NCBI GenBank assembly: GCA_964624585.1
Contig: CAZUXE010000003.1
Location: 1-64,000, forward strand
Reading direction: 5' to 3'
DNA from: CAZUXE01 sp964624585
GTDB lineage: Bacteria > Hydrothermota > Tepidihabitantia > B3-TA06
Length of the DNA: 64,000 nucleotides
Shown in pieces: positions 40,327 to 50,300 of the stretch. The notes below the pieces were generated by a model. That model was not told where the DNA came from. It ran no database searches and saw nothing but the letters and a program-made list of their open reading frames with translations. Made by a program: the position numbers and the translations under genes. Each line of letters opens with the position of its first letter. The stretch's first letter is position 1.

Positions 40327-40803
40327 CTATTTTATCAGATAACCCTTCATTACACCTCTTGGCTCAGCAGATATCTCGTCTTCAATGTACCATTCTCCAC
40401 TACATTTTCCTGTACTCATATGAAACTTCATAATGAAATTACCCATTTTGTACACTCTGATAGCCGCAGGTGTTTCATAAACCCATGTCCATGTACCTTT
40501 ACAATAAGCTTCAGTAATACTAATGTATTCCACTTTACCCTTAAAAGTACCGTGGTTTCCTTTTTTATCTCTCCAATCGCCAGAGAATATTTTGAGATTA
40601 GCCTGGTCCAAAGATTCTTTAATTTCACCATTCCAATCTTGCCAAGCATAAATAGGGTGAATATCTGGTGTTGGGAAAGGCGGATAACAAACGCCTTTGC
40701 CTTCACCTTCCCAGCGACTGTCCACTGCAGCCAACGCTGGCGACGCCACCAAAAGAATCGCTATGGCCAAAACGCTTAGTATGATTTTTTTGCTTACTCT
40801 CAT
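40327..40803 (-). CDS. Small secreted protein, type A copy 2
   Basis: This 158-residue protein has a signal peptide ending near SPALA (residue 25). The mature domain shows GEGKGVCYPP, PIYAWQDWNGEI, FSGDWRDKKGNHGTFKGK and CKGTWTWVYET. With three neighbours it forms a family I do not recognise. It is closest to the gene at 41414 (shared PIYAWQ, TWTWVYET and MKG near the C-terminus). Conserved Cys and Trp residues suggest a disulfide-stabilised beta fold in the periplasm or outside. GGAG precedes the ATG. It is the last gene of the operon. Confidence 0.7.
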   Translation of the reverse strand: MRVSKKIILSVLAIAILLVASPALAAVDSRWEGEGKGVCYPPFPTPDIHPIYAWQDWNGEIKESLDQANLKIFSGDWRDKKGNHGTFKGKVEYISITEAYCKGTWTWVYETPAAIRVYKMGNFIMKFHMSTGKCSGEWYIEDEISAEPRGVMKGYLIK

Positions 40804-40858
40804 GCGTACTCCTTTTTTGTTTATTTTGACGAAAATACTACATTTTCATCTCTTTTGT

Positions 40859-41311
40859 TTAATCCGCTACCTTTTTACCTTGCATACTTCCCACAGCACT
40901 TATAGAAATCCAATGAGTCATCCACGTACCTTTACATTCTTTAGAATAAATACAGAATATCATTTTGAACTTGCCGCCTACAACTGGCAGAATTGACATA
41001 CTTAAAGGATCATCCCATGTCCATTCACCTTCAAATCTTCGCTCTTCAGGAATAGGTGACGGAACCAACTTTCCTTCAAAAGTTCCATGATTCCCTGCCT
41101 TATCGCGCCATTCACCTTTGAATATATCTTCTTTCTCTGAAATTTCGCCTTTCCAATCCTGCCAAGGATAGATTTCCATTCCGGGATGAGGGAAACAGCT
41201 ACCTGTACCTTCGCCTCTCCACGTTCCAGCAAGACTAGCCGAAACAGAACTTGCTCCCAGTAACAAAACAATTGCAACTAAACTGAGAACGATTTTTTTA
41301 ATGTTGCTCAT
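40859..41311 (-). CDS. Small secreted protein, type B copy 2
   Basis: This 150-residue paralogue has a signal peptide (about residues 1-26, ending SVSA), then GTWRGEGTGSCFPHPGMEI, YPWQDWKGEIS, FKGEWRDKAGNHGTFEGK and FEGEWTWDDP. It shares VVGGKF and a short C-terminal CKGTW segment with the gene at 41969, so those two form the B subtype. AGGAG precedes the ATG. The function is unknown. Confidence 0.7.
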   Translation of the reverse strand: MSNIKKIVLSLVAIVLLLGASSVSASLAGTWRGEGTGSCFPHPGMEIYPWQDWKGEISEKEDIFKGEWRDKAGNHGTFEGKLVPSPIPEERRFEGEWTWDDPLSMSILPVVGGKFKMIFCIYSKECKGTWMTHWISISAVGSMQGKKVAD

Positions 41312-41351
41312 TTTTACTCCTATGTTTTAGGTTTGTTAGATTTATTACGGC

Positions 41352-41380
41352 TTACGGAGACAGAAATTCTGCCCCCGTAA
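41352..41380 (-). promoter_or_regulatory. Hairpin between type A copy 1 and type B copy 2
   Basis: TTACGGAGACAGAA and TTCTGCCCCCGTAA form a 14-bp stem with two G-U pairs and a single-base loop. Placed after copy 1 of the pair, it may attenuate transcription or stabilise the mRNA end. Confidence 0.5.
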
Positions 41381-41413
41381 ACACACTAAAAGGACACTTA
41401 GGGTGACCTAAGG

Positions 41414-41890
41414 TTAAAAGACCATATGGCCTTTCATAGCACCATCTTCATTGCCATACTTAGATGACCACGAACCGTAACAGTAAGGTGTTTCTACAGG
41501 AAAATGCTCAAACGTCATGGTGAACCTACCCATTTCGTACACTTTTATAAACTCAAGTGTTTCATAAACCCATGTCCATTCACCTTCACAATAAGCCTGA
41601 GTTTGCGTCATCCATATAATTTTTCCCTTGAAACTTCCGTAGTTACCTGTTTTATCTTTCCAATTGCCGAAAAATACCTTACCGAACTCATCTGGACCTA
41701 TATCTTCTATTTTACCTTCCCAACTTTGCCATGCATAAATTGGAAACTCATTGGGAACTCCTGGAGGAGGCGAACATACTCCTTTACCGTCGCCTTTCCA
41801 TGGTCCATTAAGATTTGCCAAGGCAGGTGTTGCTCCTAATAAAAGCCCTATTGCAAGCAAACTAAGAACGATTTTTTTAATGTTCTTCAT
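41414..41890 (-). CDS. Small secreted protein, type A copy 1
   Basis: This 158-residue paralogue has a signal peptide ending near TPALA and the motifs GDGKGVCSPP, PIYAWQSWEGKI, FFGNWKDKTGNYGSFKGK and CEGEWTWVYET. It ends with MKGHMVF, comparable to MKGYLIK of the other A copy. AGGAG precedes the ATG. The function is unknown. Confidence 0.7.
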   Translation of the reverse strand: MKNIKKIVLSLLAIGLLLGATPALANLNGPWKGDGKGVCSPPPGVPNEFPIYAWQSWEGKIEDIGPDEFGKVFFGNWKDKTGNYGSFKGKIIWMTQTQAYCEGEWTWVYETLEFIKVYEMGRFTMTFEHFPVETPYCYGSWSSKYGNEDGAMKGHMVF

Positions 41891-41968
41891 TTTTACTCCT
41901 ATGTTTTTAAGTTTATTTGGTTTTGCTACGAAAAATAAAACATTCCATCTTCGTAGTAAGTCTATATT

Positions 41969-42412
41969 TTAATTAAGCTTATACCCTTTAATATTGCCGA
42001 CAGAACTACTAGAAATCCAATGCGTTTTCCACGTTCCTTTACATTCCTTGAACCTATTAAAAGTTATCAAAAACTTACCCCCTACTACTGGTTTGCTAGA
42101 CGGAGCAAAGGGATCATACCAGGTCCATTCGCCTTCAAAACATCGTTCTTGACTTGAAGATAAAGTCGGTTTTCCATAAAAAGTTCCATGATTACCAGCT
42201 TTATCGCGCCATTCACCTTTGAAGATGTCTTCTGACTCAGATATACTACCGCGCCAATCTTGCCATGGATAGATAACAATTCCTGGAGCGGGAGAACAAC
42301 TGCCACTGCCGTCTCCTAACCACATTCCAACAAACTGTCCAAACGCAGGCGTTGCTCCTAATAGAAGCCCCATTGCAATCAAACTAAAAACGATTTTTTT
42401 GGTATTTATCAT
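41969..42412 (-). CDS. Small secreted protein, type B copy 1
   Basis: This 147-residue protein is the first gene of the operon. Its signal peptide ends near TPAFG, then come GDGSGSCSPAPGIVI, YPWQDWRGSIS, FKGEWRDKAGNHGTFYGK and FEGEWTWYDP. GGGAG precedes the ATG. Together with the next three genes it gives a B-A-B-A order, so the array probably arose by duplication of a two-gene unit. Confidence 0.7.
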   Translation of the reverse strand: MINTKKIVFSLIAMGLLLGATPAFGQFVGMWLGDGSGSCSPAPGIVIYPWQDWRGSISESEDIFKGEWRDKAGNHGTFYGKPTLSSSQERCFEGEWTWYDPFAPSSKPVVGGKFLITFNRFKECKGTWKTHWISSSSVGNIKGYKLN

Positions 42413-42465
42413 TATTGCTCCCTGATTTTTGAAATTTAATTTTCCCTCTCAGAAACACTTAGGAA

Positions 42466-42493
42466 ACAATACATAATTATTATAATTTGTCAA
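42466..42493 (-). promoter_or_regulatory. Promoter of the four-paralogue operon
   Basis: TTGACA (42493-42488), 16 bases, TATTGT (42471-42466) on the minus strand. The leader is about 47 bases. Confidence 0.7.
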
Positions 42494-42749
42494 GTTTTTA
42501 ATATTTATTACGTTAGTATCGGATAGGGATTAATACCTAAATATTTCTTTTATCTTTAGTCTCAGAGTTAAGTCCTGATAGCTCTAAGACTAAAGAGGGC
42601 AATAGCTCCAACAACTTATACAGCTAAATACGCTTTTATATTGTTTTCTGTGAATTTTTCTAGCTTTTAACTATCAACCCTCTCTGATGGATAGAATAGG
42701 TAACGGAAATATTACAATGTAGACGTAAATAAACCTATTCTTATCATCA

Positions 42750-42777
42750 TTGACACCTCACTACCTGTTACTATAAT
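42750..42777 (+). promoter_or_regulatory. Promoter of the DUF3078 gene
   Basis: TTGACA at 42750-42755, 16 bases, TATAAT at 42772-42777, both full consensus. The leader of about 30 bases carries AAGGAG. Confidence 0.82.
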
Positions 42778-42813
42778 AATTTGTTGGACTAATCTAAATA
42801 TTAAGGAGCAATA

Positions 42814-43719
42814 ATGACAAAAAAAGCCGTTTTTGTTGAACTAATATCAATCTTCTTCGTTACAATCCTGATGGCTGACCAAAATGAAAAGCCCTTTGAC
42901 GCCCACTGGGAAACATCCATAGATGCAAACCTGACCCTTACTCAAAACGCCTACAGCAAAAACTGGACAGGCGGCGAAACCGGAGCATTATCGTGGGCTT
43001 TAACTGCTAATGCACTTGCCAAGAGACAAATTGTTGATTGGTTACACACTAAAAATACTGCAAAATTGGCATTTGGTCAAACTTACAGTCAGAATAAAGA
43101 AACCAAAATATGGTCAAAACCCATAAAATCTGTTGATATAATTGACCTTGAGTCTATTTTTCGCTTCACATTAAACGGATTTGTAGATCCCTTTGCCGGT
43201 GCAAAAATTGAAAGCCAGTTTACTGACTCTCGCGATACAGGAACTACGGTATACATTAATCCTTTTACTTTTACAGAAAGTTTCGGTATAGCCAAAATTC
43301 TTATCAAAAAAAATAAAACTGAATGGAGTATTCGCCTTGGCCCGGGTTTCAGACAGTATCTTGATAGAAATGCCCATGATACCTTAACAAATACGCGAAA
43401 AACAAGTTTTACTAACGACGGCGGTATTCTATTTGCAAGCGATTTCTTCACACCGCTCCTAAACGACCGCATTACTTTCAATAGCAAATTGAGCCTGTTC
43501 CAAGCTTTATTCTATTCAGAAGCAAACTCCCTTATCGGCCAGCCCAATCAGGATTACTGGAAATCGCTTGACACAAAATGGGAAAATGTATTTACCGCAG
43601 GAATTACAGATTACTTGAACGTAAATCTTACTGTTGAGCTTTTATACGACAGGGAACTTGATCCCGGGATACGTCTCAAAGAAGTTCTAGCGCTTGGCCT
43701 AAGCTATAAATTTATCTAA
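42814..43719 (+). CDS. DUF3078 outer-membrane beta-barrel protein
   Basis: This 301-residue protein has a signal peptide (about residues 1-21) and the DUF3078 signature WETSIDANLTLTQNAYSKNW, TGGETGALSW and KLAFGQTYSQN, with alternating amphipathic strands to the final LALGLSYKFI. The terminal aromatic/aliphatic residues suit a barrel end. Its role is unknown; the family is common in the Bacteroidota and relatives. It is a single-gene unit. Confidence 0.8.
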   Translation: MTKKAVFVELISIFFVTILMADQNEKPFDAHWETSIDANLTLTQNAYSKNWTGGETGALSWALTANALAKRQIVDWLHTKNTAKLAFGQTYSQNKETKIWSKPIKSVDIIDLESIFRFTLNGFVDPFAGAKIESQFTDSRDTGTTVYINPFTFTESFGIAKILIKKNKTEWSIRLGPGFRQYLDRNAHDTLTNTRKTSFTNDGGILFASDFFTPLLNDRITFNSKLSLFQALFYSEANSLIGQPNQDYWKSLDTKWENVFTAGITDYLNVNLTVELLYDRELDPGIRLKEVLALGLSYKFI

Positions 43720-43915
43720 CAGCTAATTTGACGTGGTTGGGGAATTTTCTTTTGATACAAACTGCTTAACGCTTTAATCTTTTGTATGAGCAAAGCTAAT
43801 AACCAAGATACTTGCAATCGAATAAAGTATACAAAAATCAAGAGAAAAGTACTCCCATTGATGAGTCATTTTAGAAAAAATATTAACTAAATCCAAACTA
43901 AAAGGAGATATACCT

Positions 43916-44365
43916 ATGTTTAAGGAATTCAAAAAATTCGCCCTGCGCGGCAATGTAATTGATATGGCTGTGGGTATTATAATAGGCGCTGCTTTTGCAG
44001 CCATCGTCAAGTCCCTCGTAGCCGACGTCATAATGCCGCCTATAGGCCTTCTGTTAGGCAATGTAGATTTCTCAAATCTCTTTGTAGTTCTAAAAGAAGG
44101 CGTTTCAGCATCAGGTCCCTATGCTTCACTTGCAGACGCTCAAGCGGCAGGTGCCGTAACTATCAATTACGGTATATTTTTGATGGCAGTAATTAGTTTT
44201 CTTATAGTTGCCTTCGTTATATTCCTTCTGGTACGCGGCATGAACAAAGCTAAACGCGCTGAAGAAACCCCGGCTCCCACAACTAAGGAATGCCCCTATT
44301 GCTTATCGGCCATACCAATTAAAGCAAACCGTTGCCCTCATTGCACCTCTGAATTAAAAGCCTAA
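43916..44365 (+). CDS. mscL: Large-conductance mechanosensitive channel with C-terminal zinc ribbon
   Basis: This 149-residue MscL has the family start FKEFKKFALRGNVIDMAVGI, pore helix IGAAFAAIVKSLVADVIMPP, periplasmic loop and second helix FLMAVISFLIVAFVIFLLVRG. The protein relieves osmotic down-shock. The C-terminus replaces the usual short helix with KECPYCLSAIPIKANRCPHC, a double-CxxC zinc ribbon facing the cytoplasm. AAGGAG precedes the ATG. Confidence 0.93.
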   Translation: MFKEFKKFALRGNVIDMAVGIIIGAAFAAIVKSLVADVIMPPIGLLLGNVDFSNLFVVLKEGVSASGPYASLADAQAAGAVTINYGIFLMAVISFLIVAFVIFLLVRGMNKAKRAEETPAPTTKECPYCLSAIPIKANRCPHCTSELKA

Positions 44366-44575
44366 AATTGTATTATATTTGTGCAACACGTAACACACAA
44401 AGGTCTTGTCTTCAAGCTAGGTAATCGAAAATAAGTCTATATTGTTAATTGAGAGCCTAAATATCCTCAAGTAGATTTCCATGAAGGATAGAGAAATACA
44501 GGTAACCAAACTTAAAGTAGTTTTAATTCTTTTGAGCAGCTTCAGAGGTTTATGATAAGTAAACAGAGAGGGTTT

Positions 44576-47341
44576 TCAATCTGTTTCTGTAGCTTGATAA
44601 TTCAGCAGTTGGGCAGGCGGCAAAATTGATTTTCCTTCAACCTCGTCCAATAGCTCACGGGCTTGCTTTTGCAGAGGAGGATATTGGCTGTCAATAAAAG
44701 ATGCTGCCAAGGCTGCCAAGCTCGTTTTAAGCTTCTTGGTTTTCTTCTTTTCATCCAATCTTGTGTATACATTGTGCAAAGTTCGCAGAATTGTGGTACG
44801 CTCTTCAGGATTATGCACAGCTCCCAATCTTGTTTCCAAAGGTCTAAGGGAGGCTTCACCTATTTGCGCTAGAGCCATCATTGCTGCTGTCCGCACGGTA
44901 AAATATTTATCCGACAAATCCTTAATCATCGCAGGTATTGCGCGTTCATCCTTTATTTTGGAAAATGTTTCGGCAACCAGAATCCTCATTCGTTCCTTTT
45001 TATGATGTGCATATTTGAGAATTACAGGGCCGGCCTGTTTAGCCTCAAGCTTACCCAGAGTGGATATTAGAGAGCCTGCAAGTGAATCGTTGCGCTTATC
45101 TGCTAATTTCTTAATCAATGTGTCAGCCGCACCTTTAGTTTTAAGTTGCCCCAGCAGATATATTGAATTCCGCACTATGGTGTCATTGTCAGAATGCAGG
45201 CCTTTGTAAAGGTAGTAGGATGCTGTATCCTTGAACGCCTTAAAATGATGCTCTATAGCCCGTAAAGTAAGCCCTCCTGTGGTTGAAAATTCGTTGTTAA
45301 AAATGTAGTCAACAGCCTGTTCAGCGTAATTGTCTATGAGCATTCGGCGTGCGGTACGAACCTTTGGGATATCGCCGCGGACTTCCCACATTGATGCGTA
45401 ATGAAACAGCTGTGCCATTTTCGCAGAATCCGACTGCATTGTATCAAGTTCAGGAAAGCTGGTAATAGTATCTTGCCAAACTTCCTTCTTAGGCTCTATC
45501 GCCTCAACATCCATACCCAATGCAAATGAACCCGAAGTCCATACGTGGTTATTCTCACCTTTATCTTTCTCAGCGTAGCGGTCGTTTCCTTGAAGATCTA
45601 GAAAAATTCCAACCCCACCGGTACCACGTGCCCAGTTTGCCCCACCTTCAGATAGGGCTTCGCGCGAACAGTAGTCGTCGTTACCTCTGCTGTCTGCAAA
45701 AATTCCAACAGAGTTGGTAAGTCCTATACCTTGACCTCCTGAGGCGTAATAGACATCATCTCCGTCCTTATCAAGCAACCAACCTACAGCCCAGTCGTGT
45801 CCTTCTCCTTGTGATGGGCCGTAGCGCGAAAAATAATGATCGTCGCCTTCCAAATCTAGCAATGCACCTACAGAAAGGTGTATACCCGCCCCTTGAGAAT
45901 ATTGCGCTGCGGTGTATAAATCGTTTCCTTTCTCATCCAAAAGCATCCCTAAAGCAAACCAGTATGATGTCGCTTGCGCAAAAACTTCGGAAATATACTT
46001 ATCATTTCCATCACGGTCGCATAGAAAACCTATACCTCCTGAGGAAACATCACGCCAACCGAAACCAAAACCTTGGGCAAATGAACGATACTGGTCAGGC
46101 GTAAGAGGATTATGCTTATGTACACCGCCGGCATAATATACATCATTCCCAGCGTCATCTAACAGAAGACCATAACCCCACGGCCCACCAAGACCCTGTG
46201 TCCAATCCCATGCACGATAGTTGTCGTCGCCCTTTTTATCTACAAGAACAGCTGAACCAAAGTTAGCTGCACCTTGAGAAAAATAACCTGAACGGTAGCT
46301 GTCAATTCCCTCTTCATCAATAAGCATCCCTGTCCCAAAGAGTCCGGCACCGTTTGAGATATGTGATGCGGCATAGAAATCGTTACCGCTGATATCCCAC
46401 AGCAGTGCTGAACCAAAAAGTGCCGCTCCTTGATTTACCAATTTATTATAATTACGGTAGACATCGTCGCCCCCTAAGTCTATAAGTAAACTTATCGGAT
46501 ATCCCAATTCACCCACGGCGCCTGCGGCGCGTCCTTCATAAATGTCATTACCGCCCAGGTCTATTATTATTGCAAAATCCCCTGTATAGACATTATCCCA
46601 AGGCCCGCCAATTATTGCTTTCTGTCCATCGGGAAAAGTATAAACTGCGTAAATAATGCCTGAAGCTCCTTCAAGTTGAAGCTGTGGTGGATTTTCTTGA
46701 TTCAATAATTCCTGAGCAAGCGGAATAAGACGTTCAGCGCCAGCGGCAAGCGATGCACCAGCACAATGAAGTTCGTACATATTGACCTTACGCGCCAGAC
46801 GCAGCACATCAAGAGTATTAAGAAGATAAGTAGTATCCCTCTCCATTCCAAATTCCTTATGCAAGGCTCCGGCATAGGAGCCTTCAAGAGAATCGGCTTC
46901 ATCTGCCCACAAAGTTGGCGCAGTGTATATAAGACTATCGCGCTCAGCTGCCGAAAGTGATGCAAACGCTTTTTCAAGATGCGCAGCGCTAGATGTGTAG
47001 AGTTCAGAAATCAGGCCTTCAATATTGTTTGACTTAAATCTGTCAGGCTTAACGGACTTACCAATAAGTTCTTTACAGGTAAAGTCTAGGTAGGAAGAGG
47101 CTTGCTCAATTTCAGTAAGCCTGCGGCCTGAATTCAATACATAGTCAGGTGTTTCAAGCGGATTGTCCATAAGACGATTGACAACTTTAAGCCTAAAACT
47201 ATCGGCACGCATCTTTTTTTCATAACCAAGGTCATCAACATCAAGATTCATAAGCCCAAGGGCTTCAACTATGTGGTCATACTCAACCTGCCACAGACTA
47301 TCAGGAGTGGCGGTTAAAACTAGCAAAAGCGCAAAAGTCAT
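44576..47341 (-). CDS. Large exported protein with GND-type beta repeats and HEAT repeats
   Basis: This 921-residue protein has a short signal-like N-terminus (MTFALLLVLTATP). Its middle (about residues 250-600) contains twelve repeats of the type GGNDIY, GGDDVY or KGDDNY spaced 25-40 residues, each followed by a small-residue strand such as GAALFGSALL, likely a calcium-binding-like beta helix. The C-terminal third has HEAT repeats (TIVRNSIYLLGQLKTKGAAD, VRTAAMMALAQIGEA). AGGAG precedes the ATG. It is 37 bases behind the restriction-modification gene, so may share its transcript. The function is unknown, probably a surface scaffold. Confidence 0.72.
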   Translation of the reverse strand: MTFALLLVLTATPDSLWQVEYDHIVEALGLMNLDVDDLGYEKKMRADSFRLKVVNRLMDNPLETPDYVLNSGRRLTEIEQASSYLDFTCKELIGKSVKPDRFKSNNIEGLISELYTSSAAHLEKAFASLSAAERDSLIYTAPTLWADEADSLEGSYAGALHKEFGMERDTTYLLNTLDVLRLARKVNMYELHCAGASLAAGAERLIPLAQELLNQENPPQLQLEGASGIIYAVYTFPDGQKAIIGGPWDNVYTGDFAIIIDLGGNDIYEGRAAGAVGELGYPISLLIDLGGDDVYRNYNKLVNQGAALFGSALLWDISGNDFYAASHISNGAGLFGTGMLIDEEGIDSYRSGYFSQGAANFGSAVLVDKKGDDNYRAWDWTQGLGGPWGYGLLLDDAGNDVYYAGGVHKHNPLTPDQYRSFAQGFGFGWRDVSSGGIGFLCDRDGNDKYISEVFAQATSYWFALGMLLDEKGNDLYTAAQYSQGAGIHLSVGALLDLEGDDHYFSRYGPSQGEGHDWAVGWLLDKDGDDVYYASGGQGIGLTNSVGIFADSRGNDDYCSREALSEGGANWARGTGGVGIFLDLQGNDRYAEKDKGENNHVWTSGSFALGMDVEAIEPKKEVWQDTITSFPELDTMQSDSAKMAQLFHYASMWEVRGDIPKVRTARRMLIDNYAEQAVDYIFNNEFSTTGGLTLRAIEHHFKAFKDTASYYLYKGLHSDNDTIVRNSIYLLGQLKTKGAADTLIKKLADKRNDSLAGSLISTLGKLEAKQAGPVILKYAHHKKERMRILVAETFSKIKDERAIPAMIKDLSDKYFTVRTAAMMALAQIGEASLRPLETRLGAVHNPEERTTILRTLHNVYTRLDEKKKTKKLKTSLAALAASFIDSQYPPLQKQARELLDEVEGKSILPPAQLLNYQATETD

Positions 47342-47378
47342 ATTGTCTCCTAATCTACCCTTTATTGTGAGTTAAAGT

Positions 47379-50300
47379 TCAGGGTAGAATTTTTATTCCC
47401 AATTTTTGCATAACCTGAATTGTAATTCTCTCAGCCTGATCGTAATTATTCACCCGCCCAAAAACTATTTCAAAAACTTTTTCGCGAATCCCATTAGCCC
47501 ATAGCTCGTAGTCCTTAACCACCTTAGCCGTTACAAGCGAGTTAGTAGGCGCAGCCACCACAAGCACGTCCGGTTTTTGAGCGTAGTATGCAAACTTGGC
47601 CTCATGGACGGAGTTGAAGTCGTATTGCTGGCCGTCAGTCTCAAGGTAGGTGAACATGCCATTTTCTACCAACCGTTCAAAGGACTGATGTGGTAAGTCA
47701 ATTGTATGAGTTTTAACTTTAGGCGGCATAAAGTCGGCGGGGAAGATACGGATACCGGTCTCGAAATCCTCTACGAGGTCTTGGATAATCTGAGCTGTGG
47801 AGCGCGCCTTGCGTTCTTTGCGCTGTTTTTTTCGCATTTTGGGCAGTTGAAGGCGTTCGGCGACAAGCTCGGTAAGCCCCTCGTATATTCTGGGCAGCCA
47901 CTCCTTGGGGTCAAGGCCAAGAGCTTCAAGTATTGCAGCGTCAAGGGCCTGGCGGTCTTTGCGTTTTACTTCTTTAAATATAGAAGTAGTGGAGCGTTTT
48001 GGAATTCTCGTTTTAGGGATAAGTTGTGGGTTGGGAATAAGACAAGCCTTCCAATCAATTCCCTCGAATTTTAGTGCCCCATCTCCTAGATTAGAGCGTC
48101 CATTGATTTCTCGATAAAGAAATGCTCCTGCGAAACTCAGTGATGCCCATAGTTGTTCTGATTTAACTTTTTTAGGAAAGAACTCGAAGAGATTGTGATC
48201 TATATAAGCTTTAGACATATTCAAAGCAACGAAGAAACGATCTCCTGTTATCATTTGACCTACAACTTTGGCAGGTTCGCGGTCTTGAATTGCCCACCAA
48301 TGCTTGCGACCCTGAACGCTCGGCACTTCCGGCCACCTAACGCCTTCATTGGTTGCGCCTTTTTCACCCACGTCTTTGATATACTTCAACGCCCCCATAT
48401 GCCCCAAGGCTCTGAGTTCATCTTTGCTACGGTTGCACAAGAAGAGCCGGTACTTGAGTTTCTCAGGTTCAACCACCAGACCGGAAATCTCCTTTGGGGA
48501 CTTTACCACCGGTACCAGATATTCATCCTCAATTCCGTATTGCTCAGCCCTCTCCTCGGTCAGATAGAAAAACTTGTTTATACCGGTGGTGTAGCCTCTG
48601 CGAACGTCGGCAACCTCTGAGAGGGGAACCAGCTTGTCGGCGAGCTTCTCCATAAGTTCAAAGTAGACATCAGGCGCACGCAAAAACTTGCCCCATTTAA
48701 CGGTTTTGCCAGCCTCATCAAGGTGACGCCTAAGCTCACCCTGACGCACGGTGCGGATACGAAAGTTGTCATCTTCATAAGAATGTACCCCTTTGGCGAT
48801 TTCCTTACCCATGAACCGCTCCGCCTCAATAACGCTCACCAGCTTGTTGACTGCCATATGGCGCTTATGATGCTTAAGCGTGGAATCGCTTTTCAAAAGT
48901 TCTGCAAGCGGTTTCTTTATTTTTACAAACCTAACAGGGTGTTCTGCAAGATGCTTTGAATCATCTGCACGCTCAAGAACGGTGATTATAGTATTTACCG
49001 CGGCATCGGGAAACCAAGGTTCGCAACGGCTCTCAATAATAGCAATTATCTTGAACTTTGAGGTAAAGAAACGCTCCAGTTCATACCCATAGGCAACATC
49101 AAGCCATGAATTTGAAGTAAGAAATGCCATGCGGCCTTCCGGCTTAAGGAAAGTGGCCGCGTGAAAGAACATATAAGCATAGATGTCTGCTTGCCCGGAG
49201 AGCTTAATTTTTGCCTCTTCAAATAGCTTACCTGCTTTTGTAGGATCGGCTCCATTCCTCAGCCAATTCTCTAGCGGATCTAAAACGTCTTTTTTCCTCT
49301 TCCTAAATTTCTCAAAAAGGTCAGGGTAGTCGGCGAGCCATTCTTCTGCAAGTAACTTCTCCAATGCACGCTTATGACCTTTGTTGACCTTCTCTATTTT
49401 TTCCTGACGGATATAAGGAAAATTGCCCATCATGCCGTCAAACTGAGGGATAGGTACCTTAATTTTGTATTGTGGGTCAAGGCCTTTTCGAGGATGCGGG
49501 AATTCAACTTCCTGCCCTGGTCTAAGCTTAAAGAAATCGAGATTAAGAACTCGCGGAAAGTTGTTGGGGTCTTTCATTTCACGAGTATAAAGATTAATTG
49601 TAGCCAACTCAGCTGGAAATTGAGCAATGTCGTTGCCCCACAATTTTTCCAAAAGCTTGTTGTGACGCCCTTCTTTAAGGTCGTAACAAAAACGATTGTA
49701 GGCGCGAAGCATAAAAGTTCCTGTACCGCAAGTTGGATCAAAGATCACATCATCCCTTGAACGAACAACAAATCCGTTAATGAAATCTACAAGATCGTCA
49801 CGAGTATAGAACTGCCCCAAAGCGTGACGTTCGTGAGGCGGGATAAGATTCTCAAATACCGCACCAATTACGTCAAGAGGTATATTACTAAAGTTATAAT
49901 AGGCAAGATTGTTAAGCAGGGATTGAAGTACTGTTGCCGAGTCCACACTCCATGGAATTTGATCTGTAAGGTCAGGTTCAAAAATTGCCTGATAGTCAAT
50001 TTCCCTTACCCGTTCAAATGCCTCCCATAAAACTTTTTGAGTTTCTTTTAGGTCTGAATCGTGAAGGGCAAGTTCCGGCAAGTTCGGTGAGAATCGTCTT
50101 AATGCAAAATAGAAAATAATTCTCCCGAGCATTTTGTAAATAATTTGTCTGGAGGCGTTGGTAAAGAACTCATTGTGGTCATAATTGTCAATACCCTGCT
50201 CACGCGCCCAGAGTTGAAATTCTCTTTGGAATGCTTTGTTCTGAGTGTATTCTTGGATAAGAGAGCGCTTCATTCCCGGGGTCAGTACCTCTACCGCATA

